Part shown: piece after piece, positions 8,501 through 16,490 of the stretch
Numbering within the stretch: the first letter of the stretch is position 1
Layout of the letters: every line of letters begins with the position of its first letter
DNA from: Candidatus Binatia bacterium
Lineage (GTDB): Bacteria > Desulfobacterota > Binatia > Bin18
Assembly: GCA_022820725.1 (NCBI GenBank)
Contig: JAJEFA010000010.1
Location: forward strand, 310,001-374,000
Direction: 5' to 3'
DNA: 64,000 nt
Notes under the pieces: generated by a model
Database searches by the model: none
What the model was told of the DNA's origin: nothing
The model's input: the letters and a program-made list of their open reading frames with translations, nothing else
Position numbers and translations under genes: made by a program

Positions 8501-9775
8501 ATGTCCTTTTTCACCCGTCGTCAATTCTTCGGCCTGGCCGCGAGTCTCCCCCTTGCCCATCTGCCGACTCGCCGGGCGCGAGCAAACACGCAAGCCAGGG
8601 TCGTCGTTGTCGGCGGCGGCTTTGGCGGGGCGACCTGCGCAAAGTATTTACGTCTGGCCGACCCAAGCCTTGAGGTTACGCTGGTGACCCCGCAGCCTCA
8701 GTTTATCACCTGTCCGTTCAGCAATGCAGCCCTGATTGGCCTGCGCCCTCTTGCCTCGTTGACCCATACCTACCAACGGCTGCAGGAACGCTATGGCGTA
8801 CGGATTGTCCACGCCCAAGCACAGGGGCTTGATCCAATCACGCAGCGCCTTATCCTCTCTGACGGTACTACTCTCACCTATGACAAACTCGTTTTGTCCC
8901 CTGGAGTTGAACTGCGCTGGGAGGCAATAGAAGGTTACGACGCCGAAGCCAGTATGGTATTTCCGCACGCCTGGCAGGCCGGTTCGCAAACGCTGCTGCT
9001 CCGCCGCCAACTGGAAGCCATGGAAGACGGCGGGCTGGTGGTGATCAGCGCGCCGGAGACGCCCTACCGCTGTCCGCCGGGGCCGTATGAGCGGGCCAGT
9101 TTGATTGCCCACTATCTCAAAACCCACAAGCCAAAATCAAAAGTCTTATTGCTTGACGCCAAGGACAGCTTTACAAAAGACGCACTGTTTCTGGCCGTGT
9201 GGAAGCGGCTATATCCGAACCTGCTCGAATGGGTGCCCGGCGCGCAGGGCGGACGGGTCACCCAGGTCGATACCCACACCGGCATCGTCCGCACGGAGTT
9301 TGACGAATATAAGCCCGCCGTAGCTAACATTGTTGCCCCGCAACGCGCGGCAGCGATTGCGCGGGCGGACGGTCTCGACGCCAGCACGGGCTGGTGCCCC
9401 GTACACGGCAGCACATTCGAATCTCGCGTGCACGCCAACATTCATATTATTGGCGACGCGGCTATCGCCAATCCCATGCCCAAATCCGCCTTTAGCGCCA
9501 ATAATCAGGCCAAGGTCTGCGCCGCGGCCATTGTAGCCCTACTCCAGGGTGAGCCGGTTGCACGACCGGCATTGATGAATACCTGCTACAGCCTGGTTGC
9601 GCCCGACTACGGTATCTCTATTAGTGCGGTGTATGCCGTTGAAAACGGCACGATACAGGTTGTCCCAGGATCGAGCGGTACAAGTCCGCTTGACGCGCCG
9701 GAGACAACCCGTGCGCTCGAAGCGGCCTATGCCCGCTCGTGGTACGCCAATATTACAGCCGATACGTTTAAGTAA
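8501..9775 (+). CDS. fccB: Flavocytochrome c sulfide dehydrogenase flavoprotein subunit (FccB/SoxF)
   Basis: This FAD protein oxidises sulfide or persulfide sulfur and passes electrons to a cytochrome c. The 424-residue chain opens with a twin-arginine leader (TRRQFFGLA), then the FAD dinucleotide motif GGGFGG at residues 38-43. The two redox cysteines of the family are present as C71 in TCPFSN and C299 in WCPVHG. The HIIGDAA FAD-binding motif follows in the last third. It starts one base after the cytochrome stop, with no separate ribosome site. Location between SoxYZ and SoxXA suggests it works on SoxYZ-bound sulfur or free sulfide in the periplasm. Confidence 0.92.
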   Translation: MSFFTRRQFFGLAASLPLAHLPTRRARANTQARVVVVGGGFGGATCAKYLRLADPSLEVTLVTPQPQFITCPFSNAALIGLRPLASLTHTYQRLQERYGVRIVHAQAQGLDPITQRLILSDGTTLTYDKLVLSPGVELRWEAIEGYDAEASMVFPHAWQAGSQTLLLRRQLEAMEDGGLVVISAPETPYRCPPGPYERASLIAHYLKTHKPKSKVLLLDAKDSFTKDALFLAVWKRLYPNLLEWVPGAQGGRVTQVDTHTGIVRTEFDEYKPAVANIVAPQRAAAIARADGLDASTGWCPVHGSTFESRVHANIHIIGDAAIANPMPKSAFSANNQAKVCAAAIVALLQGEPVARPALMNTCYSLVAPDYGISISAVYAVENGTIQVVPGSSGTSPLDAPETTRALEAAYARSWYANITADTFK

Positions 9776-9788
9776 AGGCGACGCTACG

Positions 9789-11018
9789 ATGTACGGAAGC
9801 TATTGGAAAGCTTTTGTCACTCAGGTGTGGATTGGACTTTTTGTGCTGAGCGCTCCTTACGCCCAGGGGAATCAGCAGCTCGGCGATCCGCAGACCCGGT
9901 ATGAAGGGATTCCCGCTCCGTTGACCGACCGGTCCGGCGACGCGGAACGGGGACGGCATACTGTGCTCGACCGGGAGCGCGGCGATTGTGTGGTGTGTCA
10001 TGCCCTGCCGCTGCCCGAACGCCGCTTCCACGGCACGGTGGGGCTGCCCTTGGACAACGTTGGGAGTCGCTATACCGCCGCGGAGTTGCGCCAACGACTG
10101 CTAGACCCCAAAGCGCTTAACCCCCACTCCATCATGCCGGCGTATCATACGGTAGCGGATCTGCATTCCGTACTCGAAGCCTACCGGGATAAGCCGATCC
10201 TCACCGCGCAGGAAATCAAAGATGTTGTGGCCTATCTCTTGACCCTTCGCCAGGACGCTCCACAGGCTTCCCAAACCCCGAGCGATCCGCAGCACGAGAC
10301 TTCCCCATACAGCGTCGAAGGCCGTCGCTCCGGCTATACCTACCTGTCGGAGGAACACCGCCAGTTACAGGATGATGCGTTTGGTAATCCGGGTATGTTA
10401 TGGATCGAACGTGGCCGCGAGTTATGGGACCAGACCCAGGGCGACGGCCAACAGGCGTGCGCCAGTTGTCATGGAGACGCGGCAACCAGCATGCGCGGGG
10501 TGCGTACCCGCTATCCGCAATTCGATCCACGTACAGAGAAACTCATCAATCTGGAGCAACGGATCAACCGCTGTCGCACAGAGCAACTCCAGGCCGAAGC
10601 CTATCCGTATGAATCCGAAGCCTTGTTGGTGCTCAGCGCATTTGTGGGTTTTCAGTCACACGGGATGCCACTTCATGTGGACATCGAGGGACCGGCCGCA
10701 CCGTTTTTCGAGGCGGGTAAAGCGTTCTTCATGCGCCGCCGTGGCCAACTCGACATGGCGTGCAGCCATTGCCACGATGAGTATGCCGGGCAACGCCTAC
10801 GGGGTGAGGTCGTCAGCCAGGGACAGACCAATGGCTTCCCCGTCTATCGGCTGAGCTGGCAGACACTGGGGTCGGCGCACCGCATGTTTGCCTGGTGCAA
10901 CACCGCGATTCGTGCCCAGCCTCTATCCTACGGGGCTGACGACTACGTGAACCTGGAATTGTATCTGGCTTGGCGCGGCCGCGGTTTGCCGGTGGAGACG
11001 CCAGGGGTACGGCGGTGA
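9789..11018 (+). CDS. Fused SoxX-SoxA cytochrome c (SoxXA, L-cysteine S-thiosulfotransferase type)
   Basis: SoxXA joins thiosulfate to the SoxY cysteine and is normally two proteins. Here one 409-residue frame carries both. Residues 1-27 are a signal peptide. Residues about 50-155 are SoxX, with heme site C67-V-V-C-H71, ligand M116 in IMPAY, and the EIKDVVAYLLTL ending. Residues about 200-405 are SoxA, with hemes at C224-A-S-C-H228 and C325-S-H-C-H329, the NLEQRINRCR signature, and the active-site ligand C370 in AWCNT. The start at ATG 9789 gives the signal peptide; the open frame extends upstream into the previous gene and was not used. SoxB, SoxC and SoxD are not found nearby. Confidence 0.9.
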   Translation: MYGSYWKAFVTQVWIGLFVLSAPYAQGNQQLGDPQTRYEGIPAPLTDRSGDAERGRHTVLDRERGDCVVCHALPLPERRFHGTVGLPLDNVGSRYTAAELRQRLLDPKALNPHSIMPAYHTVADLHSVLEAYRDKPILTAQEIKDVVAYLLTLRQDAPQASQTPSDPQHETSPYSVEGRRSGYTYLSEEHRQLQDDAFGNPGMLWIERGRELWDQTQGDGQQACASCHGDAATSMRGVRTRYPQFDPRTEKLINLEQRINRCRTEQLQAEAYPYESEALLVLSAFVGFQSHGMPLHVDIEGPAAPFFEAGKAFFMRRRGQLDMACSHCHDEYAGQRLRGEVVSQGQTNGFPVYRLSWQTLGSAHRMFAWCNTAIRAQPLSYGADDYVNLELYLAWRGRGLPVETPGVRR

Positions 11019-11029
11019 AGGTACGGTGC

Positions 11030-11050
11030 GGATTACGCTGCGCTCATCCG
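11030..11050 (+). repeat. Left copy of 21-bp direct repeat flanking the restriction-modification genes
   Basis: The 21 bases beginning GGATTACGCT and ending CATCCG recur at 14588-14608 in the same orientation with two mismatches. The two copies bracket the lower-GC restriction-modification pair and the small gene beside it. The methyltransferase stop codon lies inside this copy. The motif resembles a short interspersed repeat seen in many bacterial genomes. Confidence 0.6.
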
Positions 11051-13257
11051 ACCGACGCTGACTGGGGATGAGCCACCGAGGTTAAGATGCCACCTCTCTC
11101 CTTATTCGCCAAATATTTCTCCATTTCCTCAAACAGCCGTAGCTGTTCGGGCTCTTTGGCTTTGTAGAGCACTTCTCCTTTTGTAGAAATGACCTGGGCC
11201 ACGTAGGTGTCGAGGTTCTGCTCCAGTTCCTCCAGAAATCTCTCTTCTCGGTCAAAATTCTTCATTTTGTGGGCTTCGCACAGCAGGCAACCCATCAATA
11301 TGACTTTTGCATCACCAAGAGATACCTTTATGCCAGCCGACTTCAGTCTGGATACCTGTTCCTTTGCTACATTGATCGCTGGACGTAGCGGGTAGATAGC
11401 TCGGCCGTTTCCTCTTGCTTGCTTATCCCTACGACAGACAAGAACGAGGTCTAAGTGGATTGGTGATGCAGCCTGTTGCAGTGGCATTGAAACGGACATT
11501 TCGGCCTTTATCGGATACCCTCGCGTACAGACAAGTCCGGCATGTCTGATTGCTCGGTGGATAGCGGTCCAGCCTTCGTGGCGGGCGTGATGATAGGTAA
11601 AAACAAGCAAACCTTTATCATTGAGGACACGGCTGCACTCGGCGAAAACTGAGGTGAGTTTTTCGGTGAAGAGTCCAGGATCAGTGTCTTGGACTTCCTC
11701 CGCACATCTCGTAGTCGTCGTGGTGGAGAATTCCAGGGCTTGATTGAGCCAATAGTAAAAGAAATCGGCAAGCTGCGAATAATGAACATTGTCAAAAAAA
11801 GGCGGGTCCGTAACGACTATATCAATGCTCTTATCAGGGATATCGATACAACTCGAATCTCCCAGGGTGAGATAGGCTGTTTTCGGCTGTGAGGCGAACT
11901 GCGCAAAGCTATCCGCTATTTCTACAGAGACGGGCTGATTGATACCGCCAACCTTCATGCTTTTTGATGAATGAAGCCTGAGTTCAGACGGATCGGCCTT
12001 GTAGGCAAGGGCCTTTTCAACACGCGACCGGAACAAGCCTGAAAACGCGCCGGAAGACTTGGTAGTTCCCCAGATGTTCGCCTCAAGCGGCATCATCTCT
12101 GGCTTTAAGACATGGTGGGAGAACATATGCCGTACGGCTCCTGTCCCTTCGCCCTTAAAAGAGGTGAACAGGTTGTTGAATTCTAATGTGCCGGAAAAGA
12201 GGCAAGAAAAAAGGAGCTTCAAGTCCGGGTCTTCGATACCTTTGATTGCCTCAATAAGATGCCTGATACAGACGAGTTGCCTATCGGAGAATAGCTCATG
12301 CCAATACCGGTAGTTGTGGTTCAGTATCTGGTTGGTGTTGTAGCCGGGCTTGATGTCCACAACGGGGAAACTGCTTGAGATCACAGCAAACTCTTCTGCT
12401 ATTTGGCGCTCAATCTGTCCGTCGAATTCGTTCATTGGTTCATATAGTTTCTCCCCGTCCTCTGTCAGAATCATCTTTGCATAGCGCCGAGAGGGTAAAG
12501 GTCCCTCAAGAGACTTCATCCTATCGGTAAGGCGGAAAGCATATTGACAGCCGTCACAGTGGACTTCCGCTCCGCTGATATTCCCGTGCCGAGGGTTATA
12601 CGTCAGCGAACATTCTGGACAACTGACGCGCTCAGCATCGTAGACGGTGAAGTTCACAGCGCCACAACCAGGACAGAGGGTGCGCGCAGAAGAGTCCTTC
12701 TGAGGAGTCGCGTTTTTAGAGAAGATTCGTGTTTTGAAAAGGTCAATCTCTTTCCCACATTCCGGACAGGGGACCACTTTAACGAGGAAATAGTATAAAA
12801 CAGTCGCAGGCTGGCCGATCCTCGTTCTGGTTTGGAAGTAACCGAGAAGTCTCGGAGCAAGAGTCCGTTCCAAACATCGATATGTAGAGAGAACCTCAGC
12901 ATCAGTATATCGGGAAAGTGCGGCGCGGCAGGCAAGATATGCGACCGGGTTGACGTCGCGCCCCGCAGCTTTACAGCCAAGTTTGACGGCTTCGCCGACA
13001 GTAACTCCACTTCCCATAAAAGGATCGAAGACAACGATATTCTCAAAGGTATTCTTCTTGTAAAAGCACTCCCAAAAATCCTCACTATCCCCTAAACACG
13101 AGCCGAGCAGTATCCCACGAAAGACCGAGCCGAGCCTTCGAGCCCACCACTTATGGAGATAATAGACAGGGCGATAAACCTCTTTCCGCCAGGATTCTCG
13201 TTCGGCTATAAGTGAGAGTTCCGCAAACGGAAAGTCGTTCTCTATAAGTTTTGGCAT
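11044..13257 (-). CDS. Site-specific DNA methyltransferase with Zn-ribbons (COG1743/DUF1156-like)
   Basis: This modification enzyme transfers a methyl group from SAM to adenine or cytosine N4 in DNA. The N-terminus holds a DUF1156-like segment with HKWWARR. The SAM motif DPFMGSG is at residues 78-84 and the catalytic DPPF at 484-487. Between them are four CxxC pairs (CPEC, CPGC, CPEC, CDGC), consistent with zinc ribbons. I chose ATG 13257 because it gives the conserved N-terminus and leaves a 4-bp gap after the endonuclease stop. At 737 residues it is long for a Type II enzyme. Base composition is visibly lower in GC than its neighbours, which suggests transfer. It is the second gene of the pair. 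Confidence 0.88.
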   Translation of the reverse strand: MPKLIENDFPFAELSLIAERESWRKEVYRPVYYLHKWWARRLGSVFRGILLGSCLGDSEDFWECFYKKNTFENIVVFDPFMGSGVTVGEAVKLGCKAAGRDVNPVAYLACRAALSRYTDAEVLSTYRCLERTLAPRLLGYFQTRTRIGQPATVLYYFLVKVVPCPECGKEIDLFKTRIFSKNATPQKDSSARTLCPGCGAVNFTVYDAERVSCPECSLTYNPRHGNISGAEVHCDGCQYAFRLTDRMKSLEGPLPSRRYAKMILTEDGEKLYEPMNEFDGQIERQIAEEFAVISSSFPVVDIKPGYNTNQILNHNYRYWHELFSDRQLVCIRHLIEAIKGIEDPDLKLLFSCLFSGTLEFNNLFTSFKGEGTGAVRHMFSHHVLKPEMMPLEANIWGTTKSSGAFSGLFRSRVEKALAYKADPSELRLHSSKSMKVGGINQPVSVEIADSFAQFASQPKTAYLTLGDSSCIDIPDKSIDIVVTDPPFFDNVHYSQLADFFYYWLNQALEFSTTTTTRCAEEVQDTDPGLFTEKLTSVFAECSRVLNDKGLLVFTYHHARHEGWTAIHRAIRHAGLVCTRGYPIKAEMSVSMPLQQAASPIHLDLVLVCRRDKQARGNGRAIYPLRPAINVAKEQVSRLKSAGIKVSLGDAKVILMGCLLCEAHKMKNFDREERFLEELEQNLDTYVAQVISTKGEVLYKAKEPEQLRLFEEMEKYLANKERGGILTSVAHPQSASVG

Positions 13258-13261
13258 GAAA

Positions 13262-14101
13262 TTATTCTGGTAGTTGGGGCATGGATGCTGTCCGCTCTCG
13301 TGGCCGTCGGGACTTACAGGCTTGAAAGATATCCTGTCGAACCGGCAGGTGGTCAAGAGGGAGGGCGCGTCTCGTAGAGTTGTCAATCACGATGTAGTGG
13401 AAAGAATTCTGATACTTATCATCTCTGACGATAAGGTCCGTACAGGGGACATCCCGTGCAGCAAGAGCGGCCACATCGTGCTGCTTGATGACGAGTATAT
13501 GGCGAAGGTGAAAGAAGTTCAGTTTGTAATTGAGTGGATTCGGATAGGTGTACATTCTCCGGTGCCGGACGGAACCTTCTCCGTATGGACCGTGGTCGTA
13601 CTCGCTCTGATTTGCGTACTTTGCGTCCTTGTGCAGGTCAAAATCATAGTTGAGAAAATCGCCATCCATGAGAATAGAGGTGACTATCGAGGAGCTATCG
13701 TTGCTCAGTAAGGCAAAGAGGTAGAAGCAGGGGGCCTCCACGGTATCTCGTCCAACCTTGACAAGGGCCTTCCCACAAGGAAGACAGCTATTGTAATCGA
13801 TTGTTAGTCCCCTAGGGTCCTTTCCGTTGGCCTGCTGAATAAGCTTCTTCACCTCAAGTCCCAAAATTGAATTGCTGGGTCTGTGTCGCAACACGATATC
13901 GGGTGTTGTCAATTTCCCAGCATGAAAGACTTCAATATCTGGAAGAGTCCGCTTGATCGCCTCTCCCACCCAAGAGTCGAAGGGGTCATCCTGAACCGTG
14001 CCGACCAATGCGGGAGGCCGTAGGGAAATTGGGATAGCTCCTTGTACTATCCTCTCAGATAGTTCTGCGTATACTCGTTCGACGATCTGTAGGGTATTCA
14101 T
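13262..14101 (-). CDS. Putative PD-(D/E)XK restriction endonuclease
   Basis: I recognise no named family over the full 279 residues, but a PD-(D/E)XK nuclease core is visible: P67-D68, then after 14 residues E83-V-K85. This core and the methyltransferase 4 bp downstream point to the cleavage enzyme of a Type II-like restriction-modification system. The recognition sequence is unknown. ATG 14101 was chosen over the longer frame from 14266 because the upstream part has no conserved look and overlaps the promoter region. GC content is lower than that of flanking genes. It could instead be an accessory nuclease, but the gene pairing favours restriction. Confidence 0.72.
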   Translation of the reverse strand: MNTLQIVERVYAELSERIVQGAIPISLRPPALVGTVQDDPFDSWVGEAIKRTLPDIEVFHAGKLTTPDIVLRHRPSNSILGLEVKKLIQQANGKDPRGLTIDYNSCLPCGKALVKVGRDTVEAPCFYLFALLSNDSSSIVTSILMDGDFLNYDFDLHKDAKYANQSEYDHGPYGEGSVRHRRMYTYPNPLNYKLNFFHLRHILVIKQHDVAALAARDVPCTDLIVRDDKYQNSFHYIVIDNSTRRALPLDHLPVRQDIFQACKSRRPRERTASMPQLPE

Positions 14102-14159
14102 GTTTTTAGCGTGGCGTCGCAAATCAGGACCGTTTCTCGCCCCTCCCCTTTTATCACAA

Positions 14160-14165
14160 ATTATA
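14160..14165 (-). promoter_or_regulatory. Possible -10 box for the restriction-modification operon
   Basis: On the minus strand this reads TATAAT, 58 bases before the endonuclease ATG, within an AT-rich stretch. No good -35 hexamer lies 16-18 bp upstream, so the assignment is tentative. Confidence 0.3.
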
Positions 14166-14247
14166 CTGCGCCCAGATAGGGTAGAATTTTCATCCCATAC
14201 CAAGAATAACAATTTCGGCGATTGGGAACCGTAAAGGAGCTTGGACG

Positions 14248-14577
14248 ATGAACCGACTGCTGACACATTATTGCGTTGACGTACAACATCCCGAGGTCAG
14301 CGGCGCAGAGCATCTGGAAATGTTAAAGATTCGGGATCAATTGTCGGATGTTGAGGCAACGCTGAGCGAAGCAGAACGGCAACAGTTAGCTGAGGCCGAC
14401 AGGTTGCTAGTCACGCAGGTGGAGGTCTTCTCTCAGGAGCTGCTGAAATTCCTCAACCTTTCCCAGCATCGTCAGACTGCCCACATCCCACCGGAGCGGT
14501 GGTGGTGGTATCTGGACGTTGTCCGCCATGTTCCCCACCAAGGGCTCCATTCTTCCTCTTCGCGAGTTGGCACATAG
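14248..14577 (+). CDS. Hypothetical protein, small helical
   Basis: This 109-residue protein is not recognised. It begins after a good ribosome site (AAAGGAG, 9 bp before ATG). The sequence is mostly predicted helix, with heptad-like Leu/Glu/Ala content at residues 30-65 and a striking WWWYLD segment near residue 84. The last 15 residues are low-complexity (serines) and may be encoded by decayed DNA. It lies between the divergent endonuclease gene and the right-hand 21-bp repeat, so it may belong to the same transferred segment. A regulatory role in the restriction system is possible, but nothing in the sequence shows a DNA-binding motif. Confidence 0.6.
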   Translation: MNRLLTHYCVDVQHPEVSGAEHLEMLKIRDQLSDVEATLSEAERQQLAEADRLLVTQVEVFSQELLKFLNLSQHRQTAHIPPERWWWYLDVVRHVPHQGLHSSSSRVGT

Positions 14578-14587
14578 CGGAGGCATA

Positions 14588-14608
14588 GGATTACGCTCCG
14601 CCCATCCG
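14588..14608 (+). repeat. Right copy of 21-bp direct repeat flanking the restriction-modification genes
   Basis: This matches 11030-11050 at 19 of 21 positions, in the same orientation, and continues with a similar CC(G/C)ACG-like tail. It lies between the stops of the small hypothetical gene and the SMP-30 gene, where the two neighbours converge. Confidence 0.6.
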
Positions 14609-14618
14609 CCCAACGTTC

Positions 14619-15566
14619 CTACACCTCTCCCCGCGGTACCGGGATGCCCGGAATTTTCACCCGCATCCTGCCCATCTCACCAAACGTGGTGATAAACAAG
14701 GTCTGCCAGTCATCGTCTCCGAAACACATATTGGTGACATGTTTACCGCCGCTCAGGATAGTCCCGAGATGCTTACCTGAGAAATCCATGATCCAGATAC
14801 CGCCAGGACCGCTACAATAGACGTTCCCCTGCACATCGACCTTCATCCCGTCGGGTACGCCTGGCCGGGGGTCGGCGCTCATATCGCAGAAGACGCGGTC
14901 GGTGGCCATGTTCAGCATGCCCGAACCCCAGAGCGAATCGAGATCAAAAGCCCGGATATGTTTCCGCAGCGAATCGTTGATGTAGAGAATCTTCTCGTCC
15001 ACCGAAAAGGCTAGGCCGTTGGGGAGCACAAAGTCGCGCACGAGCAGGTTGATCTGCCCCAGGTCGGGTGAAATCCGGTACACGCCGGCAATGTCAAGTT
15101 CGGGTTGGACCCCCAGCGTTACCGGATCGGTGAAATAAATCGCCCCGTCGGATTTGACCACCACGTCGTTGGGCCGGTTCAAACGCTGCCCGCGATAATT
15201 ATTCGCGACAACGGTCAGGCTGCCATCAAGCTCTTCGCGAGTAACCTGACGGCTGGCATGCTCACAGGCAATGAGTCGGCCTTGACGGTCACGGGTCAGC
15301 CCGTTGGCATCATTCGTCGGCTCTTTGTAGAGCGTGACCCCTTCGCCCTCTTTCCACTTATAGCGCTTATTGGTGGCATTATCGCTGAACAGCAGAAAGC
15401 CGCCTTCATCCCACCAGCCACCGGCGTTCCACCACACCGGGCCTTCAGCAACACCCCGGATCATGCCGTTTTCATCAAACCCACCATAGCCTTCACCCAA
15501 CCATTCAATTTCCTCGTTGAGCGCGACAATATCTTCGACCTCTGGGGACACTTTCTCCACTGCCAT
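14619..15566 (-). CDS. SMP-30/gluconolactonase/LRE family lactonase
   Basis: This is a 315-residue six-bladed beta-propeller metal-dependent lactonase that opens sugar or other lactones. Family features include EGPVWW near the start, RPNDVVVKSDGAIYFTDP in the middle, LPNGLAFS and the DGMKVD segment, which together supply the divalent-metal ligands. ATG 15566 was chosen because a full AAAGGAGGAG ribosome site sits 5 bp upstream; a longer frame begins at 15611. No signal peptide is seen, so it is likely cytoplasmic. The gene stands alone on the minus strand, convergent with the small gene upstream of the repeat. The substrate is unknown. Confidence 0.9.
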   Translation of the reverse strand: MAVEKVSPEVEDIVALNEEIEWLGEGYGGFDENGMIRGVAEGPVWWNAGGWWDEGGFLLFSDNATNKRYKWKEGEGVTLYKEPTNDANGLTRDRQGRLIACEHASRQVTREELDGSLTVVANNYRGQRLNRPNDVVVKSDGAIYFTDPVTLGVQPELDIAGVYRISPDLGQINLLVRDFVLPNGLAFSVDEKILYINDSLRKHIRAFDLDSLWGSGMLNMATDRVFCDMSADPRPGVPDGMKVDVQGNVYCSGPGGIWIMDFSGKHLGTILSGGKHVTNMCFGDDDWQTLFITTFGEMGRMRVKIPGIPVPRGEV

Positions 15567-15930
15567 CTGTTCTCCTCCTTTTGCTCGTCGCACTCTAGAA
15601 TCCTGATCCAAAAGAAGTCAGGATGCCGTCAGATTGAGGTGCTAGTACACTTACATCACCTGCATCGGCAAAGTGTACCGCTTCCGCTTTTTTGCGGTCC
15701 GGTAGTTGAGCGGGAGGCGTAGTTTTGTAGGATGGAGGCATGAGCCCCCAAGAAGCCATTGACCTCCAGAAATTCGTCAGGCAAGAGAGGTGTTGCCGAT
15801 GCCTCACCCCTCGGCGGACGACATCGCTTCGCTCCTGAGTACAATTATGGCGCTGGGGAAAGAAGTGTAGAAGCTAGATGAGCAGTTGGCCTAAAACAGC
15901 CCGACCCCACTAGTTATACAAGGAAAGCGC
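15567..15930 (+). other. Intergenic stretch without a supported gene
   Basis: These 364 bases separate two minus-strand genes. Short open frames exist on both strands, but none has a ribosome site or a recognisable product. A plus-strand stretch around 15800-15890 reads as a helical, charged peptide broken by stops, which may be a decayed gene. I could not identify it. Confidence 0.4.
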
Positions 15931-16230
15931 CTAGAGTTTCTTCCAGAACTGATCGACCACGCTCCCCTCGACCGCGAGGCGCGAGCCCCGCTCGACAATC
16001 GCCGCCCACTCCTCGTCAGCCGCGACCGCTCCCTCGAGGTCGCCTAGGGCGCCGAGCGTATCGTAACGGCCGAGCAGGCCGATCTTCATAGGGTCTCCGC
16101 CGATCTGTGTATAGATTTCGACGTCCAGACCGTGTTTTGCCTTGAGGTGCTCGACAGCCTCACGCGAGAGGGCGAGCAGTTCAGGCATGCACCCAATTTT
16201 CGCACTATAGGTTCTGAACCACGTATACAT
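15931..16230 (-). CDS. Hypothetical protein, possible dimeric alpha/beta barrel
   Basis: This 99-residue protein has no family I can name with certainty. The length and pattern (short strand, helix with EAVEHLKAKHG, strand with YTQIGGD, then a helix ending EEWAAIVERG) resemble NIPSNAP-like or ABM-type dimeric alpha/beta barrels. A strong ribosome site (GAAGGGAGGG) lies 5 bp before the ATG, which supports expression. It is alone between the intergenic stretch and an amidohydrolase relic. No cofactor motif is visible. Confidence 0.65.
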   Translation of the reverse strand: MYTWFRTYSAKIGCMPELLALSREAVEHLKAKHGLDVEIYTQIGGDPMKIGLLGRYDTLGALGDLEGAVAADEEWAAIVERGSRLAVEGSVVDQFWKKL

Positions 16231-16350
16231 TGTGACCCTCCCTTCTAATAGATGAGCCTAAACACAAAAGAGACAAGACTGTCAAGCTTTTCCCACCCTT
16301 AGGTACTGGTACAACTATACCGCGAAGTGTACCAATCAGGGCGAAATTAG

Positions 16351-16452
16351 TCCTATCCCCAGATTGATGAATTCTTTAACGGACTGACAACAGAAAAACG
16401 AGCGATGATTACCGGGGGCAATGCAGCCACGGTCTACAACGTTCAGTGGTGA
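16351..16452 (+). pseudogene. Relic of the C-terminus of an amidohydrolase
   Basis: The plus-strand frame from 16351 to the TGA at 16450-16452 reads ...IDEFFNGLTTEKRAMITGG and then NAATVYNV, which is the typical C-terminal end of COG2159-type metal-dependent amidohydrolases. An in-frame TAG immediately precedes it, and no upstream part of the enzyme is present. It is therefore a fragment about 33 codons long left by deletion or decay. Confidence 0.6.
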
Positions 16453-16490
16453 GCGTATTGCCGGCCTGATCGTGACATCGCCCCGCCCTA

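Noticed and set aside
15656..15844. Minus-strand open frames in the gap before the SMP-30 gene
   Set aside because: Short, arginine- and proline-rich, no ribosome site and no recognisable product.
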